Part shown: positions 6,422-11,549 of the stretch, one piece after another | Layout: each line of letters opens with the position of its first letter | How positions within the stretch are numbered: the stretch's first letter is position 1 | Source of the DNA: CAYPOY01 sp964412395 | GTDB taxonomy: Bacteria; Chloroflexota; Anaerolineae; B4-G1 | Direction: 5' to 3' | Length of the DNA stretch: 11,549 bases | Assembly: GCA_964412395.1 (NCBI GenBank) | Contig: CAYPOY010000149.1 | Coordinates: forward strand, 1-11,549 | The notes under the pieces: model-generated | Database searches by the model: none | What the model saw: the letters and a program-made list of their open reading frames with translations, nothing else | What the model was told of the DNA's origin: nothing | Translations under genes and position numbers: made by a program

Positions 6422-6472
6422 TTGGGCGCAAAGGATGAAAGAATTCTGAACCTGTCCTTCTGCAACACGTGA
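6422..6472 (+). other. Possible 16-codon ORF behind an orphan ribosome site
   Basis: AGGAGG at 6413-6418, just after the stop of corrinoid gene A, precedes a TTG at 6422 and a 16-codon frame that stops at 6470-6472, immediately before the ribosome site of corrinoid gene B. It has no recognisable features and the start codon is rare. It is more likely the leftover of a former gene start than a translated peptide. Confidence 0.12.
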
Positions 6473-6485
6473 CAAGGAGAAAGTG

Positions 6486-7187
6486 ATGAACCATGATGGG
6501 CTTATTCAACAGTTGACCTCAGCAGTGGCCGAAGGAGATGAGGATGAATCGGCCAGGTTGGCCGAGGAGGCAATTACGGCCGGCATTGAGCCTATGATCT
6601 TGATTAAGAAGGGCATACAGCCGGCGATGGACATCGTCGGTAACAATTTTGAAAGTGGGGATGCCTTCCTCCCAGAACTCATTCTGGCGGGCGATGCAGC
6701 AAGGGCAGCCCTGGACTATATCATCCCTCAGATCTCAGAGGAGGATCAAGGGACAGTGGAAAAGGGCACCGTGGTTATCGGAACGATGTATGGGGATAAC
6801 CATGACATCGGAAAGAACATCGTCTCAGCCATCCTGGTGGCCTATGGTTTCAGGGTTGTGGACCTCGGAATCAGCGTACCCCCGAAGGATTTCTTCGAGG
6901 CTGCGACGAAGGAAGGCACTGACATAATCGCGGCTTCTACCCTGATCACCACTTCCCTCCCCTACCAGCGGCAGATCATCGAAATTCTGAAGGACACCGG
7001 TCAAAGAGACAAGTACTTTGTCATCGTCGGTGGTGGCCCTGTCACACCTGAGTGGACGCGAGAGATCGGCGCTGATGGCTATGGGCGTGACGCTAAGGAT
7101 GCCGCAAATCTGTGCCAAAGGCTCATGTCCGGAGGCTCAAAGCCGCCTATGGATGAGCCTATCATAGTAGGCGCCCTCAAGCGCTAA
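6486..7187 (+). CDS. MtmC-like corrinoid methyl-carrier protein (copy B)
   Basis: A 233-residue paralogue of the preceding protein with the same two domains: helical cap (about 5-85) and B12 domain (94-215). The cobalt-ligand motif is D104-x-H106-x-x-G109 ('GDNHDIGKN'), with 'STLITTSLP' (151-159) and 'VGGGPVTPEW' (181-190). The last 18 residues ('GGSKPPMDEP' and on) are an extra tail. ATG 6486 is chosen over GTG 6483 because AAGGAG (6474-6479) then sits 6 nt away. The two copies are clearly diverged paralogues, not a recent duplication. Five of nine Arg codons are AGG/AGA, unlike copy A, pairing this gene in style with the methyltransferase that follows 18 bp later. Likely role: methyl acceptor for that enzyme. 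Confidence 0.92.
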   Translation: MNHDGLIQQLTSAVAEGDEDESARLAEEAITAGIEPMILIKKGIQPAMDIVGNNFESGDAFLPELILAGDAARAALDYIIPQISEEDQGTVEKGTVVIGTMYGDNHDIGKNIVSAILVAYGFRVVDLGISVPPKDFFEAATKEGTDIIAASTLITTSLPYQRQIIEILKDTGQRDKYFVIVGGGPVTPEWTREIGADGYGRDAKDAANLCQRLMSGGSKPPMDEPIIVGALKR

Positions 7188-7205
7188 GAAGGAAGGAGAA
7201 CTGTC

Positions 7206-8594
7206 ATGCCAAACAAACCAGATATTGTCCAAGTTCTGGCTCGCACCCAGACAGGTGAGTATTGCACAACAAAAGAATGGGATACCAGGAGGGTTCCTGG
7301 CGCCATCCGCAAGATGTTGAAAAAATATGGTATCGCCAAGACCTGTGACACAGAGAATCCATGCAACTTTGATTACGATTTGGCGGACAGATTTTACCAG
7401 GCTGGATTTGAACTTGCCCTCGAGCTGGGTTACCACGTCGAGGAGACCCAGAGGATTGTCAGAGTTTCCCGGGAGGAGCTTCTAAACGCGTTGAAGTACG
7501 CCAAATCAGAAGTTTTCGTCGGTGAAGGCATAGATGGCACCTTACTAAAGACCCGTACACCTGCCGACCCTTACCCGATGGCAAGTGTATGCTCCCTGGG
7601 AATCACCAACTCTGAGGATATCTTCCCGATCCTCACCGAAGGTATTGCCCGCGAAAGGGCAGTGGATATCCTTGAGGCTGGCTCCCTGACGACGATCTTT
7701 GGCCACGAAGTTCTTTCAGGAACTCCGTGGGAGACCCTGATGGGCTACGAGCATGCCCGCATACACCGGGAGGCCAGGCGTAAAGCCGGACGCCCCGGCA
7801 TGGGGGCAATCGGCTGCATCTCGGCGGTGACAGAATATGGCCAGTTTGACGCTTATGGGCTGCCGGGCACGTTCCGAACGACCGACCTGGCTCTAATCCT
7901 GTTCCCCGCGGAGTTGAAAATCGACTATCGGACCCTTCACAAGGTTGTTCATACCATCAACTGTGGGGGCATGCTGAAGTGTGATTCACCCGCCATGATC
8001 GGGGGAATGGCCGGCCCGCCAGAAGGAGCTTGCATCTCCAGCATCGCCTGCGCCCTGCTGTCGTACGCGATTCTCCAGACCACCGTGGGCGGAGGCGAGA
8101 TCTACGACGTGCGCTATCTGTCCAACGTCAATCGCGAAGGATTGTGGGCCCTAAGTGTGACCGCTCAGGCGTTATCACGCAACACCCACACCTGTGCCCA
8201 TATCATCGCCAACCAGGTCTCGGGGCCCGTCACAGCGAGTCTGCTGTACGAAATAGCCGCAGGCGTGGGCGTGATTGCCTCTTGCGGCGCATCCCTCTCA
8301 ACCGGTCCGCGAAGCGCGGGCGGGAAGCTCAACGACTACATAACCCCGCTCGAATGTCGCTTCGTCGGCGAGGTGTGCCATGCTGCTTCTGGGGTTGAGC
8401 CTGAGAAGATGAATGAGATCTGCAAAGCGCTTCTGCCGCTGTACGAGGACAGGCTTAAGGACCCAGATGTTGGGAAACCGTTCCAGGAAGCCTATGATGT
8501 TGATAATATGGAACCCATCAGTGAGTGGGAAGACATCTACCGCCAGGTGAAAAGCGAGGTCATAGACCTCGGCATACCACTTGACGAGTTCTGA
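7206..8594 (+). CDS. MtmB-family corrinoid methyltransferase without pyrrolysine (copy 1)
   Basis: A 462-residue homologue of monomethylamine methyltransferase MtmB along its whole length. 'GEYCTTKEWD' (17-26), 'AGFELALELG' (66-75), 'AGRPGMGAIG' (194-203), 'ELKIDY' (236-241), 'GEVCHAASGVE' (388-398) and 'GKPFQEAYDV' (423-432) all match the Methanosarcina enzyme as I recall it. MtmB has pyrrolysine at 202 in 'AGRPGMGVOG'; here residue 202 is Ile, codon ATC at 7809-7811, with no in-frame stop. The MtmB active-site residues E229, E259 and Q333 correspond by eye to L230, D260 and probably Q337. The fold and corrinoid docking are kept, but methylamine chemistry through pyrrolysine is impossible, so the methyl donor must differ. 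AAGGAG at 7193-7198 sets the start. Arg codons are mixed, with many AGG/AGA, like corrinoid B and unlike copy 2. Confidence 0.88.
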   Translation: MPNKPDIVQVLARTQTGEYCTTKEWDTRRVPGAIRKMLKKYGIAKTCDTENPCNFDYDLADRFYQAGFELALELGYHVEETQRIVRVSREELLNALKYAKSEVFVGEGIDGTLLKTRTPADPYPMASVCSLGITNSEDIFPILTEGIARERAVDILEAGSLTTIFGHEVLSGTPWETLMGYEHARIHREARRKAGRPGMGAIGCISAVTEYGQFDAYGLPGTFRTTDLALILFPAELKIDYRTLHKVVHTINCGGMLKCDSPAMIGGMAGPPEGACISSIACALLSYAILQTTVGGGEIYDVRYLSNVNREGLWALSVTAQALSRNTHTCAHIIANQVSGPVTASLLYEIAAGVGVIASCGASLSTGPRSAGGKLNDYITPLECRFVGEVCHAASGVEPEKMNEICKALLPLYEDRLKDPDVGKPFQEAYDVDNMEPISEWEDIYRQVKSEVIDLGIPLDEF

Positions 8595-8716
8595 GAAGGA
8601 GAAAGTGCCTGGTATGTCCGGGTAGGGCAGTTCCAGGAATGGTCCGCACGCTATGGGGAGGTCAGAGCGCGACGGTTCGTGGAGTTGAATAGACTTAAAG
8701 TCAAGGAGTGAGAACA
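8595..8716 (+). other. Intergenic spacer with an orphan ribosome-binding site
   Basis: This 122-bp gap is the longest inside the methyltransferase cluster. It starts with AAGGAGAAAGTG, a good ribosome site and possible GTG start leading to a six-codon frame that ends at TAG 8623-8625. If that TAG were read through, the frame would run to TGA 8686-8688, but the product resembles nothing known. I see no promoter or stable terminator. Confidence 0.4.
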
Positions 8717-10093
8717 ATGCGCAACGCAGGCCGCTTAATAGATATCCTGGACCGGATGGAGACAGGGCCGGTGACGTTGGAGAAGGACTTTGATATGAAG
8801 TTCATCGCCGGTCGCATCAAGCAACTGGTCAAGGAATACGACATTGAATTCGACAGCATCAACCTGGTCAACACCGACGATGCCATGGCTGACCGCTGCT
8901 TCGAGGCCGGGCTCCAGTTGGCCGAAGATGCTGGAGTCTACTGCACCTCCAACAGGCGGCGGCTGACCTGGACGCGGCGGGAGATCCTGGACAGCATCAA
9001 ATGGGCGCCCCCCTCGCTGGTCATCGGGGCTGGGCATGACGCCCACCTGGAGCACCGCCGTGACCCCGAGGACCCGCGCCCGCCCACGGTGATCGGCGGC
9101 CCCATCGGCCAGACCTTGCCCGAGGACCTGTTTCTGCCCATCATGCAGAGCTACGTCCAGGAACCCCTCGTGGACACCATCATCAATGGCACCCTGGAGA
9201 CGGTCTACGGGCGGGACCCCCGGACCAAGTCGCCCTGGGAGATCCTGTGCGGCTGGCACGAGGCCGAGCTTTCGATTAATGCAGCGCGGCGGGCCGGACG
9301 GGAGGGCATCGCCATTGGGTGCGTGGAGAACGCAGCCAGCGACATCCCTGAACTTTCGGCCAGCTCTTATGGCGGCTTCCGCACTACCGACTGGCACCAT
9401 ATCGCCATGATCAGCGAGCTCAAGACCAACTACGAATTGCTCAACAAGCTGACCCACCTGGTGCGGACCGACGCCATTGTGCACAGCTTTTACAACCCCA
9501 TCTACGGTGGGCTGGCTGGCGGCGCAGAGGGTGTGGCCGTAGTCACTGTGGCCGGTATGATCATGCTGCAGATGGCATACATGACTACCACGCACTCTCA
9601 GTGTCCCACTCACCCCTTTTATATGAGCGACACCACGCCGGAGATTCTGTGGAGCATCAGCCTCTCCTGCCAGGCGCTGACCCGTAATACACCCTTCATG
9701 CTGGACGTGCTCACTTCGCCGGTGGGCGGTCCCTGCACCAAGACGGTGCTCTACGAGTCGGCGGCGGTGGCCACCACGGCTACGGTGTCCGGCGTGGCCC
9801 GGCTGATGGGCGTGCGCTCCACGTGCGGCAAGTTCCGCGGCCACTCCTCGGGCCTGGAAGCTCGCTTCAACGGTGAGGTCGGCTACGCCGCGACGGGCAT
9901 GGGCCGGGAACAGGCCAACGAAATCGTCAAGCAAATCGTGCCCAAATACAAGGATTTGTTGGGCACCGAGCCTAAAGGCAAACGCTTTGATGAAGCCTAC
10001 GACATGCGTACCCTGCGGCCTACCGACGAGTGGCTCAAGATGTACGACGAGGTCAAGGAGGAGCTGTTCGCTTTGGGCCTGCCATTCAAGTAG
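8717..10093 (+). CDS. MtmB-family corrinoid methyltransferase without pyrrolysine (copy 2)
   Basis: A 458-residue protein, the same length as Methanosarcina MtmB. Matches along the chain include 'VDTIINGTLETVYGR' (152-166), 'KSPWEIL' (171-177), 'AGREGIAIGC' (193-202), 'PIYGGLAGG' (261-269), 'GLEARFNGEVGYAATG' (379-394) and 'GKRFDEAYDM' (421-430). The pyrrolysine site is Ile200 (ATT at 9314-9316) with one residue deleted just before it. MtmB E229 and E259 correspond by eye to H228 and F258, and the glutamine region is rearranged, so its pocket differs more from MtmB than copy 1 does. ATG 8717 is chosen because AAGGAG (8703-8708) lies 8 nt upstream; a GTG at 8708 overlaps that site. Codon use is GC-rich, like corrinoid A. 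The TAG stop is genuine, since both paralogues end at the same 'LG-[IL]-P' tail. Confidence 0.87.
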   Translation: MRNAGRLIDILDRMETGPVTLEKDFDMKFIAGRIKQLVKEYDIEFDSINLVNTDDAMADRCFEAGLQLAEDAGVYCTSNRRRLTWTRREILDSIKWAPPSLVIGAGHDAHLEHRRDPEDPRPPTVIGGPIGQTLPEDLFLPIMQSYVQEPLVDTIINGTLETVYGRDPRTKSPWEILCGWHEAELSINAARRAGREGIAIGCVENAASDIPELSASSYGGFRTTDWHHIAMISELKTNYELLNKLTHLVRTDAIVHSFYNPIYGGLAGGAEGVAVVTVAGMIMLQMAYMTTTHSQCPTHPFYMSDTTPEILWSISLSCQALTRNTPFMLDVLTSPVGGPCTKTVLYESAAVATTATVSGVARLMGVRSTCGKFRGHSSGLEARFNGEVGYAATGMGREQANEIVKQIVPKYKDLLGTEPKGKRFDEAYDMRTLRPTDEWLKMYDEVKEELFALGLPFK

Positions 10094-10155
10094 TTGGCAG
10101 TTCGGAAACTTGTCGCTACCGGTCGACGATGGTCCAGAGGTCGAGTTAGCGGACT

Positions 10156-10200
10156 CTTGTCCACCGGAGCGGCAGTGGTTCGCCACCGCCGCTGGACAGG
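10156..10200 (+). promoter_or_regulatory. Stable bulged hairpin with UUCG tetraloop
   Basis: CTTGTCC (10156-10162) pairs with GGACAGG (10194-10200, one T-G wobble). After a five-base bulge, AGCGGCAGTGG (10168-10178) pairs with CCACCGCCGCT (10183-10193) with one A-C mismatch, capped by TTCG. It sits between the methyltransferase stop and the hydroxylase FAD gene. No T-run follows, so it is not a classical terminator; partial termination or mRNA protection is possible. Confidence 0.6.
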
Positions 10201-10225
10201 ACCCCAGAATTGAGGAGATGGTCCT

Positions 10226-11107
10226 ATGAAGTTTGAATATATTCGTGCACAGAGTCTGGAAGATGCACTGCGACTCCTGGCCGAACACGGGCCGGAGGCC
10301 CGCGTGCTGGCTGGTGGCACTGACCTACTCCTGGAGATGCGAGGAGGCAAGTCGTCGCCACACTATCTGATAGATATCAGCCGATTGGCTGAACTGCGGG
10401 GCATCCGGGTCACCGAAGAAGCGTATGGGGAAGGGCTGGCGATCGGCGCCACGACCACCGTGCGTGAGGTGGAGACCTCTCCTTTGCTGGTGGGCGGCTA
10501 TCGTGTGTTGGCTCAGGCGGCAGGTACCCTGGGCTCGGTGCAGGTGCGCAATCAGGCCACTATCGGCGGCAATGTATGCCACGCGGCCCCGTCGGCCGAT
10601 ACCGCACCTGCCCTTCTCGTCCTCGATGCTCTGGCGGAGATCGCCGGGCCGGAGGGCCGAGAGAAGGTTCCCCTGGATCAGTTCTTCCAAGGGCCAGGTC
10701 AGACTGCCCTCGGCCCTGACTGGATCCTGGTCAGTCTGCACTTGCCACGCCCGGCAGCGGGCACAGGTGGGGCCTATATCAAGCACAGCCTGCGGCGGGC
10801 GATGGATCTGGCCTTCGTGGGCGTGGCTGCTTTGGTATCGGTGGCGGATGGGAGCCTGGAAAAGGTGCGCATCGCCTTGGGCGCAGTGGCCCCGACGCCT
10901 ATGCGGGCCCGTCAGGCCGAGGAGGCGCTGTTGGCTTGCGGAGACCTCAGCCCGGCGACCATCGCCGAGGCGGCGCGGGTGGCGGCCGAAGAAGCCCGAC
11001 CCATTGACGACATCCGCTCAGCAGCCTGGTACCGTCGCCGGATGGTGGAGGTAGAAACGCGGCGGGCGTTGGCCCGAGTGGCAGAAGCCATAGAGGGACA
11101 AGCATGA
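10226..11107 (+). CDS. Molybdenum hydroxylase FAD-binding subunit (CoxM/xanthine dehydrogenase family)
   Basis: A 293-residue protein of the usual size for the separate FAD subunit of xanthine dehydrogenase-type enzymes. The FAD motifs are 'AGGTDLLLEM' (29-38) and 'IGGNVCHAAPSADTAP' (113-128), preceded by 'VRNQAT' (107-112). The C-terminal CO-dehydrogenase-flavoprotein domain runs from about 175 to 285. There is no cysteine-rich insertion like the extra 4Fe-4S loop of 4-hydroxybenzoyl-CoA reductase. In these complexes electrons flow from the molybdenum centre through two 2Fe-2S clusters to this FAD. GAGGAG at 10212-10217 precedes the ATG by 8 nt. Its stop overlaps the next start (ATGA), so the two subunits are coupled. 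Substrate cannot be told from this subunit; proximity to demethylation genes is the only clue. Confidence 0.93.
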   Translation: MKFEYIRAQSLEDALRLLAEHGPEARVLAGGTDLLLEMRGGKSSPHYLIDISRLAELRGIRVTEEAYGEGLAIGATTTVREVETSPLLVGGYRVLAQAAGTLGSVQVRNQATIGGNVCHAAPSADTAPALLVLDALAEIAGPEGREKVPLDQFFQGPGQTALGPDWILVSLHLPRPAAGTGGAYIKHSLRRAMDLAFVGVAALVSVADGSLEKVRIALGAVAPTPMRARQAEEALLACGDLSPATIAEAARVAAEEARPIDDIRSAAWYRRRMVEVETRRALARVAEAIEGQA

Positions 11108-11549
11108 CGCACTCGATCGAACTTGTGATCAATGGAAAAGATTATCGCCTGGCGGTCGAACCGGAGGAACTCCTGGTGGATGTGCTGCGTGAGCGACTGG
11201 GGCTGACCGGCACAAAGCAGGGCTGTGGCACCGGCGACTGCGGCGCGTGCACGATCCTGATGGACGGTCAAGCCGTCAACTCCTGCCTGGTGTTGGCCGT
11301 GGCCGCCGACGGGGCCCGGATCACCACCATTGAGGGGTTGGCTGCGGACGGCGAGCTGCAACCCCTGCAGCGGGCGTTCGTCGAGCAGGGCGCCGTTCAG
11401 TGTGGCTACTGCACTCCGGGCATGATCATGGCCGCCAAGGCCCTCCTGGACGAAAACCCTCACCCCTCGGAGGATGAAATCCGCAACGCGCTGGCCGGCA
11501 ACATCTGTCGTTGCACGGGCTACGCTCGCATCGTGGCCGCGGTGCAGGC
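11104..11549 (+). CDS. Molybdenum hydroxylase 2Fe-2S subunit, partial at window end
   Basis: The reading frame opens at ATG 11104, overlapping the FAD-subunit stop, and is still open at the last base (148 codons seen; family members are about 150-170). The N-terminal plant-ferredoxin-like cluster is bound by C41, C46, C49 and C61 ('GCGTGDCGAC' and the following C). The helical second cluster is bound by C100 and C103 ('QCGYCTPGM') and C135 and C137 ('ICRCTGY'). Both sets are complete, so the subunit looks functional. It carries electrons from the molybdopterin subunit, expected just beyond the window, to the FAD subunit upstream. Confidence 0.95.
   Translation, partial: MTHSIELVINGKDYRLAVEPEELLVDVLRERLGLTGTKQGCGTGDCGACTILMDGQAVNSCLVLAVAADGARITTIEGLAADGELQPLQRAFVEQGAVQCGYCTPGMIMAAKALLDENPHPSEDEIRNALAGNICRCTGYARIVAAVQ

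Larger units (their letters stand above)
6474..8607. repeat. 12-bp direct repeat at both edges of the corrinoid B/methyltransferase 1 segment
   Basis: AAGGAGAAAGTG occurs at 6474-6485, where it is the working ribosome site of corrinoid gene B, and again at 8596-8607, just after the stop of methyltransferase 1. The second copy is followed only by a six-codon frame (GTG 8605 to TAG 8625) and serves no gene I can see. The two copies bracket the two genes whose codon use differs from their neighbours. Purine-rich repeats of this length can arise by chance at ribosome sites. Confidence 0.45.

Noticed and set aside
7206..8594. Assignment of the methyltransferases to the MttB/MtgB (trimethylamine/glycine betaine) family
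   Set aside because: First impression from the gene context, but the sequence landmarks (GEYCTTKEWD, AGRPGMG, GGMAG, GKPFQEAYDV) and length match MtmB instead.
8605..8688. Small pyrrolysine-containing peptide reading through TAG 8623-8625
   Set aside because: The frame has no recognisable sequence, and nothing in the window suggests pyrrolysine use.
10091..10213. TAG at the end of methyltransferase 2 read as pyrrolysine, since the frame stays open 39 codons to TGA 10211-10213
   Set aside because: In MtmB the pyrrolysine is mid-protein. Both paralogues end at the same conserved 'LG-[IL]-P' tail, and the extension passes through a strong hairpin, so TAG is a normal stop.
8735..10288. 517-codon minus-strand open frame opposite methyltransferase 2
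   Set aside because: Shadow of the plus-strand MtmB-family gene. It is His/Gln/Arg-rich with no motif and runs across the intergenic hairpin.

Overview
The window reads as part of a GC-rich bacterial chromosome with compact plus-strand gene clusters, Shine-Dalgarno starts and ATGA stop/start overlaps. The gene mix (corrinoid-dependent methyl transfer, a molybdenum hydroxylase, a TPR/J-like/GrpE/Hsp70 cassette) suggests an anaerobe. I lean towards Chloroflexota (Anaerolineae-like) or another uncultured anaerobic lineage, but this rests on gene style only; no rRNA or other marker is present. Every convincing gene is on the plus strand.

Region 1 (1-298) has no gene. It holds a 24-bp tandem duplication, a long inverted repeat and two near-identical 12-bp palindromes, then a good sigma70-type promoter (TTGCCA-17-TATAAT). 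Region 2 (302-5382) is a chaperone cassette: a large TPR protein with an acidic tail, a J-like protein whose HPD motif reads YPP, GrpE, and a 569-residue DnaK-type Hsp70 with a short C-terminal lid. The first three genes overlap or abut and are probably translationally coupled.

Region 3 (5383-5757) has no gene but looks strongly regulatory. It carries a near-consensus promoter framed by an 8-bp inverted repeat, then a leader of about 240 nt. The leader has a long-range stem enclosing several hairpins, two 27-bp repeats with G-runs, and a CCTCC segment able to pair with either the long-range stem or the Shine-Dalgarno of the next gene.

Region 4 (5758-10093) is a corrinoid methyltransferase cluster: two MtmC-like corrinoid proteins followed by two proteins recognisable along their whole length as homologues of MtmB, the monomethylamine methyltransferase that normally carries pyrrolysine at residue 202. 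In both, the pyrrolysine position is an ordinary isoleucine codon in an 'AIGC' context, and other MtmB active-site residues are changed. They should therefore be pyrrolysine-independent members with a different, unknown methyl donor, as MtgB is to MttB. Codon use suggests that the second corrinoid protein and first methyltransferase form one unit nested inside an older pair; a 12-bp direct repeat lies at both edges.

Region 5 (10226 to the end) begins a xanthine dehydrogenase-family molybdenum hydroxylase: the FAD subunit, then the 2Fe-2S subunit, which runs off the window. A speculative reading of regions 4 and 5 is that a methylated (perhaps N-methylated heterocyclic) compound is demethylated through the corrinoid proteins and the product is then hydroxylated. 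The second-step methyltransferase, the corrinoid reductive activator and the molybdopterin subunit are not in the window.
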